64,000 nt of DNA from an uncultured Lachnospiraceae bacterium (lineage in GTDB: Bacteria > Bacillota > Clostridia > Lachnospirales > Lachnospiraceae): contig CANREB010000002.1 in NCBI GenBank assembly GCA_947629525.1, positions 113,410 through 177,409 of the forward strand, written 5' to 3'. Positions 27,263-37,100 of this stretch are shown piece after piece (positions within the stretch are counted from its first letter, which is position 1; the number at the start of each line of letters is the position of its first letter). The notes under the pieces are model-generated. The model was not told the origin of the DNA. It worked only from the letters and a program-made list of their open reading frames with translations, and ran no database searches. The position numbers were made by a program, and so were the translations under genes.

Positions 27263-30077
27263 CCGCCACACCGCCTTCCACGCGTCCTATAAGCTCTTGC
27301 GTCTTTTGGGATGCCGCCTCAAATTCAAATTCTTCCACATCATGTTTTATGCCGGAAAGCGTCTCCTTTAACGCCGCGCCTTTATATGAAACATTGTCAA
27401 GCTCCAAAAGGCACTCCTGCGCCTTATCCTGCTCATACATATCAAGGCTTTCCTTTAATATTTTAAGCTTTTCAAGCAGCTCATCCGCGGATATGTCCAC
27501 GCCGCTGTCCGCCTTATCTTCCTCTGCGTCATCGACCTTGATGTCAGCCGCTTCCATTATCCGTCTGACTGTTTCTTTGTACTGTTTGATAAGCGGCGCA
27601 TGGTTATTTTCAATAAACGCGGCGTCGTGCTGCTTGGCGGCGTCCTCCATATCCTTTGCCGCCTGCGAAAGTTCATCCGCTCCTATCATCTTTGACGTAC
27701 TTTTGAGCGCATGCACCTGAATACGGTAATTATCGTAATCTTTCTGACCGTACAGCCTTTCTATCTCTTCGGATTTCTGTCCCGTATCAAGCACAAATTT
27801 TTCCAGTATCTCCAGATAAAATTCAACTTCTTCCTGACAGTATTCCATTCCGGACGATGTGTTTATCCCCGCTTTTTCAAGGCGTGCCAGCACATCGTCA
27901 TCCTCGGGCACGCCGCCATTTTCACTTATCGGTGCATCTTCGGCTTCGACCGGGACTTCGGCTGTGATTTCGGTTTCGGCTTTTACTTCGGCGGTATGCT
28001 TTCTGCCTGCCCTTGCCGTTTTTTCATCAACATACTGTATCTGCGACTTGTTCAGTAATCTTTTAAGTATGCGTTCAAGTTCTATGGTTTCTATAGGCTT
28101 TGACAGAAACTCGTCAAAACCCTCTCTGAGAAACATCTCTCTCGCACCGCTGATAGCGTTCGCGGTAAACGCGATGACCGTAAATGAATGCTCCGCGTCC
28201 GTCTTTATCTTCCTGAGAAGTTTCAGTGTCTCCACGCCATCCATCTCAGGCATCATATGGTCTAAGAAGATAAGGTCAAAATCTTCTTCCTCGCAGATAT
28301 TTACCGCCGCTTTACCGCCGCCGGCGGTTTTGACATTCATCTGATATGCCCTGAAAATCCCCTCCGCAACCATAAGGTTCATCGGCTCGTCGTCCACGAC
28401 AAGCACGCGCACGCCGGGACATATCATCCGTTTGCCCTCAAGCTCTGCGTCGTCCTGATCCTTGACCGAATTAAGGACGTTGACCACGGGGAAGCAGTAG
28501 AACGGCTTTGCAAGCATCTTCGCCCTGCTGTCCGCGGCAAGTTCAAAGTCGTCGTCCGCCACCACGATAACCTGAACTTCTTTTGCAAGCTCCTCAAAGT
28601 ACGGAATATTCTCCTCGTACTCTTCCCTTCCGGTGAACAGATGCGTCAGCTCATACGCCGAAATGAGCATTTCAAGTTCATCCATATTAAAGACTTTATG
28701 CGCCTTGACGTCAAGACCGTACGCTATATGCGATATCATCTCATCGTAGAATTTACGCACCTGAGGCGTACTATACTTCTCAGGCTTAAAATAACAGCCA
28801 AGGCACAGCGATTCAGGGTCGGCGACTCTCATGCCGGGCGCAGCGTCTGATATTTTCTGCGGAATGCTGACCGATACTGTCATTCCCTTCCCCTCTTCAG
28901 CCTCAATATGCACGAAGCCCTCCATCGCCGCCGCCATTCCGTATACGATAGGAATGCCAAGCCCCAGTCCTCCGGCTCGTCTGCTCCTGCCGCTGTCCGA
29001 CTGGTAAAACTTCTCCGTTATCCTGCCAAGGCTTTCTTCATCCATACCTATACCTGTATCCTGCACGGTTATGCACAGATTGATGCCATACAGCTTATCA
29101 AGCGCATAAACCCTGACGTAAACGCCGCCCGCATCCGTAAATTTGACCGCGTTATCGACAAGATGCTTTATTATCTTTTTGATTTTTTTCCCGTCGCCTA
29201 TAAGCATTGACGGCACTTTCGCATCTATGTCAAAAATAAGTTCGGTGCCCTTTTTTCTCTCCATCATGCGGTTTTCCGTTATTATGTCGTTGATGAGCGA
29301 CGAAAGCATATACGGCTCATTGCTGACCGTGATACGTCCCGTATCTATCTCCGTATAGTCAAGTATGTCCTCGATCTGTCTGAAAAGCCTGTGCCCCGCC
29401 CTCTGTATGGAATAAATATTCTCTCTCTTTTCCGCATCGCTCTCATTCTTTAGCATTATGGATGTAATTCCCGTAACTGCGTTTATAGGGGTACGCAGTT
29501 CGTGCGAAACATTGGCAAGGAAGTCTTCCGTCCTGCGGTTCGTCTCCTCGAGTTCCTCGATGCGTCCGTTCATCTCCAGCGCTTCCTGCCTGCGCCTTTC
29601 GACCGCGAGCGTGACAAGACGCCCCGCCATTACCACAAGCGCGGCATGCAGCAGTATGCGTGAAATATTAAGCGGTGAAAATTCCAGTTCGGAACGCATG
29701 ACAAAAATAAGGTCATAGAGCATGACCGCAAAATAGACTGCGGCACACGGGTATATCATATTGTGAAGCCCTGCCGCAAAATATATCATCATAATTCCTA
29801 TCATCACAGGCGCAAGGTCAAAAAAACTGGTATCGTGCGCTCCGTAAAACGCGTAAGCTATCATGGTTACGGCAAAATAAATCCACCGTTTTACCGCGTC
29901 CGGCACTTTCCCGTAAATATGTATTGCCCATATGGCAATAAGCGTTATCACCAAACGGATGATCATACTGTCATCCCAGTCAAGCAGAAGTGTCTCCGCG
30001 ATAAGCACAAACACAAAAAATGTATAGCAGACCAAGAGTGTGAGGTATGATGCCTGTTTATTCTCCTGTTTGTTCAT
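27255..30077 (-). CDS. Hybrid sensor histidine kinase with pseudo-receiver, receiver and HPt
   Basis: A 940-residue kinase. Membrane segments fill residues 10-155 with no large outer sensor. Then come HisKA (His192 in NVSHELRTP), HATPase (N-box LVDNAVKFT, G2 GGLGLGIPIV), a segment at about 415-540 shaped like a receiver but without the acidic pocket, a true receiver (Asp606 in FLDHMMP) and a C-terminal HPt (His789 in VHALKSTS). An acidic, repeated Glu/Ala linker (about 695-720) separates receiver and HPt. The last 80 residues form a coiled extension. It probably passes phosphate His192 to Asp606 to His789 and on to a partner receiver. GGGGA five bases before the ATG supports the start; it is co-transcribed with the DegV kinase. 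Confidence 0.92.
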   Translation of the reverse strand: MNKQENKQASYLTLLVCYTFFVFVLIAETLLLDWDDSMIIRLVITLIAIWAIHIYGKVPDAVKRWIYFAVTMIAYAFYGAHDTSFFDLAPVMIGIMMIYFAAGLHNMIYPCAAVYFAVMLYDLIFVMRSELEFSPLNISRILLHAALVVMAGRLVTLAVERRRQEALEMNGRIEELEETNRRTEDFLANVSHELRTPINAVTGITSIMLKNESDAEKRENIYSIQRAGHRLFRQIEDILDYTEIDTGRITVSNEPYMLSSLINDIITENRMMERKKGTELIFDIDAKVPSMLIGDGKKIKKIIKHLVDNAVKFTDAGGVYVRVYALDKLYGINLCITVQDTGIGMDEESLGRITEKFYQSDSGRSRRAGGLGLGIPIVYGMAAAMEGFVHIEAEEGKGMTVSVSIPQKISDAAPGMRVADPESLCLGCYFKPEKYSTPQVRKFYDEMISHIAYGLDVKAHKVFNMDELEMLISAYELTHLFTGREEYEENIPYFEELAKEVQVIVVADDDFELAADSRAKMLAKPFYCFPVVNVLNSVKDQDDAELEGKRMICPGVRVLVVDDEPMNLMVAEGIFRAYQMNVKTAGGGKAAVNICEEEDFDLIFLDHMMPEMDGVETLKLLRKIKTDAEHSFTVIAFTANAISGAREMFLREGFDEFLSKPIETIELERILKRLLNKSQIQYVDEKTARAGRKHTAEVKAETEITAEVPVEAEDAPISENGGVPEDDDVLARLEKAGINTSSGMEYCQEEVEFYLEILEKFVLDTGQKSEEIERLYGQKDYDNYRIQVHALKSTSKMIGADELSQAAKDMEDAAKQHDAAFIENNHAPLIKQYKETVRRIMEAADIKVDDAEEDKADSGVDISADELLEKLKILKESLDMYEQDKAQECLLELDNVSYKGAALKETLSGIKHDVEEFEFEAASQKTQELIGRVEGGVADE

Positions 30078-30092
30078 AAAAATCCCCGCCCT

Positions 30093-31118
30093 TTATTTTT
30101 CTTTCATCTGATATTCCGTATCGTCATCTATCATCTTAAGCATAATGTCAGCAAACACAGGGTCAAACTGCGTTCCTTTTCCTTTTTCTATCTCGGCGCG
30201 CACCTGTGCCTGCGGCAGCACGTCGCGGTAACTGCGTCTTGAACTCATAGCGTCATACGCGTCAGCTACGGCTATGATACGCGCTTCCGTCGGTATATCC
30301 TCGCCCGAAAGTCCGTCGGGATAACCTCTTCCGTCATATCTCTCATGATGGAATTTCGCTCCTGTCATAAGTTTCGGAAATTCAGTGATGCTCTGTAATA
30401 TCTTCTCACCCAGTACAGGATGCTGTTTTATGATATTGTATTCCTCGTCATTCAGCTTTGCGGGCTTATTGATGATGGCATCGGGAATGCCTATCTTGCC
30501 TACATCATGCAGAAGCCCTATCATATATATCTCTTCCTGTATTTCTTTCGCAAAACCCGCGCGCTTTGCAATCTGCCTTGAATAATCCGCAACTCTTGAA
30601 GAATGTCCGTTAGTGTATGTATCTTTGGCGTCAATGGCTCCCGAAAGGGTCATTACTATCTGCGTCGATATCTTCTCAAGCTTAAGATGCTGCGCCATTA
30701 CCTCCTGCGTTTTCTTCTCGACTTCATTGGCAAGATCTGCCTGAAGACGTGTCAGATCGATTATATGGCGCACTCTCAGCAAAAGCACATCGGGTACAAA
30801 CGGCTTGCGTATGAAGTCTTTCGCGCCTGCCTTAAGCCCTTTTGTCTCTGTGCTGCTGTCATCGTCCGCGGTAAGGAAAATGACAGGTATATCCGCCGTG
30901 TCATCATTTCCGCGTATCGCGGCAAGCGTCTCAAATCCGTCCATAACGGGCATATGTACATCAAGCAGGATAAGATCGGGCTTATTTGACTGTAAAAATC
31001 TAAGCGCCGCGTCTGCCGATTTCACACAGCTTGCGCGCATCCCCGCCGCGCTCAGTATGCGGTTTGCCATAGTAAGGTTTGCCGCATCGTCATCTATCAC
31101 TAATATCCGGTTATCCAT
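30093..31118 (-). CDS. Response regulator with HD-GYP phosphodiesterase domain (RpfG type)
   Basis: A 341-residue protein: an N-terminal receiver (Asp53 in LLDVHMP) followed by an HD-GYP domain. Metal and catalytic signatures are present: HSSRVADYS, LLHDVGKIGIPDAI (residues 203-216) and HHERYDGRGYP (257-267). Such proteins hydrolyse c-di-GMP (and in some cases cGAMP), controlling biofilm, motility or surface behaviour. It is the first gene of the minus-strand kinase cluster, 15 bp upstream of the HPt hybrid kinase, so that kinase is its likely phosphate source. No GGDEF cyclase is in the window. The activity is well supported by motifs. Confidence 0.94.
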   Translation of the reverse strand: MDNRILVIDDDAANLTMANRILSAAGMRASCVKSADAALRFLQSNKPDLILLDVHMPVMDGFETLAAIRGNDDTADIPVIFLTADDDSSTETKGLKAGAKDFIRKPFVPDVLLLRVRHIIDLTRLQADLANEVEKKTQEVMAQHLKLEKISTQIVMTLSGAIDAKDTYTNGHSSRVADYSRQIAKRAGFAKEIQEEIYMIGLLHDVGKIGIPDAIINKPAKLNDEEYNIIKQHPVLGEKILQSITEFPKLMTGAKFHHERYDGRGYPDGLSGEDIPTEARIIAVADAYDAMSSRRSYRDVLPQAQVRAEIEKGKGTQFDPVFADIMLKMIDDDTEYQMKEK

Positions 31119-31240
31119 TTTTATTGAGTTACTTCCTTTCGATAAAAATCTTATCTTCTATTGTATCACATACTTTTCCTTTACTGTTTTTTATTTAGGA
31201 AATAAATACGTTTAATTAGGGAACGCCGCGGCAGACATAT

Positions 31241-31300
31241 TTGTAAAATGGTACATCCTCTGATATAATACTATGGTATTAAAAATACCATGGTATTTTT
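31241..31300 (+). promoter_or_regulatory. Promoter with overlapping palindromes (candidate operator)
   Basis: TTGTAA (31241-31246) and TATAAT (31264-31269) are 17 bp apart. Immediately downstream, ATGGTATT-aaa-AATACCAT (31273-31291) overlaps a perfect 20-bp palindrome centred on ACCATGGT (31281-31300). Such symmetry at the transcription start is typical of a repressor or LytTR/regulator site; the bound protein is unknown. Confidence 0.6.
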
Positions 31301-31321
31301 ATCAAAATGGGGGGACAGGCA

Positions 31322-33190
31322 TTGACACACGACAAAAAAAGACTGTTTGCAGGTGCGGCAGCGGCACTGTTATTTATCGCCGCGTTTTTTTTCACAATAT
31401 GGTTTTTATTCACGCTTTCCAAGCCGTCGGAAGATGTGAGCGATATCTTGTATCAGTACAGTGAAGACGGCTGGGTCTTCGAGACAAAGGACGGTTGCAT
31501 AACACCTGTATTTAACGAGAACGGGTTTATGTCCGATATTCCTGCCGACTCATATGAACCTGTCGCCGTCTCCCGCACGCTCGAGGATATGGGCTGCAGA
31601 GACCTGTTAAAATTGGAATATATCGACTTGGGGACACAGATATTTATCGGCAGCGACCTGCTGTACACTGATTTTCCGAACATGGACAACCGCCTTGGAA
31701 GTTTTCTTGAAAACGCCGACACCTCCGGTATAGGCAGCAGAAGCCTGACAATATCGCTGCCTTCCGATTACGCAGGCAAAAAGCTCTGCATCGTGTGGTA
31801 CGGCATTCCTTACGACGACGGTATTATGATACCGTATTTCAGTATAGGAAACCGCTTTTATGACGCTTATGTCCTTACGACGCAGGATGTTCCCCGCATA
31901 ACAGCCACGGCTCTGCTTATGCTGCTTGGATTGCTTTTATTGTTTTTATTTATGATAGGTATATTGTATGGCGGCAGAATACAGCTGAGTCTGCTGCCGC
32001 TCACACTGTACTTTATGCTTACCGGCGTTTCCGTCATAGCAAACAGCAGCCTGCCCTCCGCCATAGGAATGGATGTCGATGCTGTCACGCTGCATATGAT
32101 CCGTGCGGCATGTGTCGCCCTGTTGATGCTTTTTCTGGCAATGAATATGACAGGATGGCGCGCAAAAGCCCTTTTGGCGGCGACGGTGCTTTTTTTCGCC
32201 GCCCGTATATACTGTGCGCTTAACGCCCCATGGATAAACGCAGGGCTTTTCGGACTTGCCCTTATAACGTTTGCCGCCATACTTATGCTGTTTTCGAGGC
32301 GTGAAAACATACTTTTCCGTATAGGTTTTATATGTATTGCCGTCTTTGCTGTCATTATCATTTTATCAGCCTCTGCCGAACGCCTGTTGGGCATCAGACT
32401 GCCTGAAGGTATGACGACTCCCGTAATTACGATGTTTGCAAGCGATTGGGGGCTTCCCGTTTTTCACATAATGTCCGGACTGCTTGTCATCATCCCCACA
32501 ATATGGGCTGTCGCCACTATATCAGGCAGCATATTTTCGTTGAAAAGACGTGAACTGGCTCTTGGGCTTAACAACAAAATGGCTCAGGAAAGCTATGCCG
32601 CCGCGCAGGATGCCATAAAACAGACTTCGGCTATGCGCCACGACTGGAAAAATCAGATAACCGCCCTTCACCTGTTATGGGAACAGGGCAGTTATGAAGA
32701 ACTGGGAAACAGCCTGAAATCGCTGGACAAGCAGCTTGACCGCCTCACATATAAGCAGTACAGCAATAATTTCACTGTCAATACTATCCTGCAGAACACA
32801 GGTGCAAAGGCTGCGGAACTTGGCATAACTTTCCATGCCTATGCCCCTGTTGACAAGACGATAAGCATCGATGAAAACGACTTGTGTTCGCTTCTGTTCA
32901 ATATTTTTGACAACGCCCTGGAAGCATCGTCAAAAATGCCTGAGGGAAAACGCGAGATCTCATGCGTGATAAAGACAGCACAGGGATATCTTGCCATAAA
33001 ATGCGAGAATACGTATACGGGACAGCTTGCCACGGATCCGCATGGGAAGCTTAAGACCACCAACTCCGACACTTCGCTGCATGGCTTCGGTCTTGTGCAG
33101 ATGCGCACCATTGCCGAAAAATACAACGGTATGTTAAGCGTCCGCCATGGCAGCGGCATGTTTACCGTTGAAGCTGCCCTGAAGCTTTGA
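31322..33190 (+). CDS. Membrane sensor kinase with GHKL ATPase domain
   Basis: About 622 residues. One N-terminal membrane anchor is followed by an extracellular domain of about 165 residues (DGW... to ...RFYDAYV), then seven membrane segments (about residues 200-425) and a cytoplasmic kinase. This layout resembles 7TM-DISM receptors. The phosphoacceptor is in MRHDWKNQI (about residue 440), the N-box is NIFDNALEAS, and the G-box is HGFGLVQM, all as in AgrC/GHKL kinases. The natural partner is the LytTR regulator encoded convergently 10 bp away. ATG at 31307 has no ribosome site; TTG at 31322 follows a GGGGGG stretch and is preferred but not certain. Confidence 0.82.
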   Translation: MTHDKKRLFAGAAAALLFIAAFFFTIWFLFTLSKPSEDVSDILYQYSEDGWVFETKDGCITPVFNENGFMSDIPADSYEPVAVSRTLEDMGCRDLLKLEYIDLGTQIFIGSDLLYTDFPNMDNRLGSFLENADTSGIGSRSLTISLPSDYAGKKLCIVWYGIPYDDGIMIPYFSIGNRFYDAYVLTTQDVPRITATALLMLLGLLLLFLFMIGILYGGRIQLSLLPLTLYFMLTGVSVIANSSLPSAIGMDVDAVTLHMIRAACVALLMLFLAMNMTGWRAKALLAATVLFFAARIYCALNAPWINAGLFGLALITFAAILMLFSRRENILFRIGFICIAVFAVIIILSASAERLLGIRLPEGMTTPVITMFASDWGLPVFHIMSGLLVIIPTIWAVATISGSIFSLKRRELALGLNNKMAQESYAAAQDAIKQTSAMRHDWKNQITALHLLWEQGSYEELGNSLKSLDKQLDRLTYKQYSNNFTVNTILQNTGAKAAELGITFHAYAPVDKTISIDENDLCSLLFNIFDNALEASSKMPEGKREISCVIKTAQGYLAIKCENTYTGQLATDPHGKLKTTNSDTSLHGFGLVQMRTIAEKYNGMLSVRHGSGMFTVEAALKL

Positions 33191-33200
33191 ATGACATATG

Positions 33201-33920
33201 TTATGTTATTAATTCGGTATTCAGATAATGGACGAACATTTCCTTAAATTTGGCTGCATATCTTGGTCCTATGGCAAGGCTTACGCCGTCCGCAAGCGTT
33301 ACTCTCTTGCTGCCCATAGTCTTTATGTGCTTCATGTTCACGATAAAGCTCTGGTGGCATTTGCAGAACCTGTTCGACGGCAGGAACTCTTCCACCTGCG
33401 ACAAAGGCATCCAAAAAAAGTGCTCCTCGTTCAGCATATGAAATTTACAGCCGTGATTTATGCTCTCTATATATTTTACATCATTAATAGGAAATACATA
33501 TGTTTTCTTTCCGACCTGAAGTGTAAGCTCCTGTTTCTGTTTCTGCCTGCGCAGCGAGATATCGGTCCTGAACGCCTGTTCAAGCTTTTGATAATCTATG
33601 GGCTTTAACAGATATTGGACGGGACGTACATTATATCCTTCAAGCAGATATTCCGTCGAGTTAGTGGTGAACATTATGCTTACTGTCTCATCCTTCTGCC
33701 GTATCTCATACGCTATCTCCATGCCGCTTTTTTCAGGCAGGATGATATCCAGACATATCATATGGAAATTTTCTTCTGCAATAGCAGACTCAAGCTCTTT
33801 TGCGGAAAGAAATGTCACTATCTCGTGTTCTATTTTCATTTTTGCCAGTATCTCCGAACAATAAGCGTACATTCTGTCAAGCGCGTCCTGATCATCGTCA
33901 CAAATAGCTATCCTGTACAT
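33201..33920 (-). CDS. LytTR family response regulator (AgrA-like)
   Basis: A 239-residue protein with an N-terminal receiver (Asp58 in ICLDIILPEKSG) and a C-terminal LytTR DNA-binding domain (about residues 135-235), recognised by YVFPINDVKYIESINHGCKF and RCHQSFIVN-like CKCHQSFIVNMKHI. It acts as a phosphorylation-controlled transcription factor for the convergent GHKL kinase. The kinase's own promoter contains palindromes that could be its target. GGAGG ten bases upstream of the ATG at 33920 supports this start; the upstream ATG at 33929 abuts the site. Confidence 0.9.
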   Translation of the reverse strand: MYRIAICDDDQDALDRMYAYCSEILAKMKIEHEIVTFLSAKELESAIAEENFHMICLDIILPEKSGMEIAYEIRQKDETVSIMFTTNSTEYLLEGYNVRPVQYLLKPIDYQKLEQAFRTDISLRRQKQKQELTLQVGKKTYVFPINDVKYIESINHGCKFHMLNEEHFFWMPLSQVEEFLPSNRFCKCHQSFIVNMKHIKTMGSKRVTLADGVSLAIGPRYAAKFKEMFVHYLNTELIT

Positions 33921-34103
33921 TGTGCGCATTCCTCCCAAGCCATTATTGTTTTGGCAATAAAGTATACTTTTTTACCGATGATTAAATTTTAAAGGTTTCT
34001 TCAAAATATGTCAATTAAATTCCGCATTTCCTATTTACGCATATTTACTTCTCAATTATTTACATTTATTTCTCAAATAATATAACAATTCAAAACAATA
34101 AAA

Positions 34104-34112
34104 TGGTATAAT
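34104..34112 (+). promoter_or_regulatory. Extended -10 promoter of tandem-Cache kinase operon
   Basis: TGGTATAAT (extended TGn plus TATAAT at 34107-34112) lies 31 bases before the start codon. There is no good -35 box, so promoter strength may depend on the extended element. Confidence 0.55.
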
Positions 34113-34143
34113 AAAATGAAGTATAATCAGAAGGAGAAATGCA

Positions 34144-37100
34144 ATGTCTAAAAAAACAAAATTATGGGTCGTAGTGATCGTAGCTGCCATAATAATAAGC
34201 TTTGCGAGTATGGCGGTCATGTACAGTCGTGCCGTCCAAACAGCAAATGAAACCGGACAAATGAAACTTGACAATATAGCCGCCGACCTGCAGGAATTAT
34301 TAAATCGGCGGATCGACAGGCTGGACCAGATCGGCAATGACTTGGAGGATATGATAGCGCGCAATGCCGACAACGATGAAATAAGTGAATACCTTTCACA
34401 GCAGAAAGCAAATGAGATCGCCGCCTCCGACGGCACATTCAGCAACGTATTCTGCATGCTCGCAGACAGCGGCGACGTACTCATATCCGATATGGACGCG
34501 CCCGAAGATTACGTAATTCAGGACCGCGAATGGTACAAGGGACTCATGACCGTAAAAACAGGCGAGGCTTACATTTCAAATGTGTACAGAGACGCGTTCT
34601 CTGATGGTTTGTGTTTCACCATAGCGAAACTTCTTTCGGACGGCAGGAGCATTGTCGGCATAGATTACAGTGTGGCGGAGCTGCAAAAATATATCGAGAA
34701 GATGAATATTGACGGATACGGCGACGCTATGATCGCAAACAATAAGGGAATTATAGTGTGCTACAGCGATATAAACCTTGTCGGTCAAAAGCTTTCGACA
34801 GAACTCCCCGAATACCAATACGCGTTTACCAAGGTTGTGACGGCGGACGAAAACATTTCCGTAAAAAGAGCGGGCACTACTGTGTTCTGCAGCCGCATGA
34901 CAAATAACTGGTATCTTATGCTTGGTATGGACAATACGGATTTGTACCGCATCAGCAGTAAAAAGATTATATCCGGCGTGTTAATACGTGTTCTTTTTAT
35001 TGCCGCGCTCATAGCGCTCTTTGCTATCAGCAGTAAAAAGCGCACAAGTGCCCCTTCCGATAATATTTCCGATAAGGACACAAATGTTGAGAGCACGCCT
35101 GACAGTGCGGTTTCGAACGGCAGCAGCAAGCCGCGTGGCACTCAGGGGAATGCCGCGCCGGGACAAACAAGACTCACGATACAGACGCAGCAGCGCTTCC
35201 GCTTCCTTATAATAGCAGTCTTTGTCGTTACTATGATAATCACCATCACGATAAACGCCATACTCAACATAAACTGGAGCAAAGCGAGGATGCGTGAGGA
35301 AATCAGCGGTTACAGCTACGAAATAAGCAACTGGGTACTTGAGCAGAAAAGCATACTTGACATGTTTGTAAATGTCATCTCCGCCGAGCCCTCAATACTT
35401 GAAAATTATGAAGGAATGGTTACATGGCTTAATGATATTACAAAGCACTATCCGGGCATTTCCGCTACATATATAGCAAACCCTGATTTTGTCCACGGAC
35501 ACCCTATGGTAATGAATAACGGCTGGGTGCCTGACGACGATTATGTTGAAGAAGAAACAGTATGGTATATCAGTGCGTTAAACACAGACACATTCAGTAT
35601 ATCAGAACCATATAATGACGCGAGGACGGGCGAATACTGTGTTACTTTCTCAAAAGCGGTATATGCCGATAATAATGAATTCCTTGGGGTATTTGCTATC
35701 GACTTTTATCTTGACGCGCTCACTGAGATCCTCGACGGCGGGTATTCGGAGGAAGGGTACGCATTTCTCGTGGATAAGGAAGGACAGCTCATCAACCATC
35801 CCAATCCGGAATACCAGTCAACCACAGACGAGTTTGTGAATATCCATGATTTGGTTTATGAACGCGCGTACGGCAAAGAGGATATGGTAACTCTGCGCGA
35901 CTACGATAACGTATACAGGTCGTGCATGATGATGAACGAGGATTTTTCAGGCTTCAATGTCGTAGTCTTAAAGAAGGCTTGGAGCATATACGGCGATGTC
36001 GTAATATATTCACTGCTCTATCTTGTGCTGTTTGGCATATGTATAATAAGCGTAAACACTCTTATCGTAAAGATGATACGCTGGCAGACGGAAGCCAACC
36101 AGAACCTTGCCGATGCCGTTGAACGCGCTAAGAACGCCGATAAGGCTAAATCGAAGTTCTTAGCACAAATGAGCCACGAGATACGTACTCCCATAAACGC
36201 AGTGCTTGGTATGAATGAGATGATACTGCGTGAAAAGCCAAGTTCCGCAATACATGAATACGCGCTCAACGTGCAGAGCGCGGGCACTACTCTTCTGTCA
36301 ATAATTAACGGAATACTTGACTTTTCAAAGATCGAAGACGGAAAAATGGAGATCATACCTGTCGATTACGACATGTCATCGCTCATAAACGATATGGTAA
36401 ATATTGTTTCCGAAAAGCTAAAGGCAAAATCGTTGGAGCTTAAGCTTGAGATATCACCTGAGATCCCGAGCAGACTTTGGGGCGACGATATAAGGATACG
36501 TCAGATAATCACAAATATCCTGACAAATGCCGCCAAGTACACTCCCGAAGGATCAGTAACACTTCGTATGAGTTCTAAACCACTTGACGATGAAAATATA
36601 TGCCTCCACGTCGAAGTCGAGGACACCGGCATAGGAATAAAACCCGAAGATATGGATAAACTCTTCTCTTCTTTCCAACGGCTTGACGAGGAGAAAAACA
36701 GGAGCATCGAGGGAACAGGTCTTGGCATCGCCATCACCAACAGTCTCCTCCTTCTGATGGGAAGCGAGCTTAGAGTGGAAAGCACATACGGCAAAGGCTC
36801 TATCTTCTGGTTTGACGTTCCGCAGAAAAAAATGTCAGCTGAACCTATAGGCGATTACAATCTCCGGCGTCAGCAGAGCCTCGAGGAAACAAGGCTTCAA
36901 AGATATGTCTACGCACCCGACGCGCGTATCCTTGTAGTCGATGACAACCAAATGAACCTCAAAGTAGCTTCGGGTCTGCTAAAACGCAACGGCATAACTC
37001 CCGATGTGGCAGGCAGCGGAAAAATCTGTATCGAGTATGTCAAAAAGTATCATTATGACATTATTTTAATGGATCATATGATGCCGGAAATGGACGGTAT

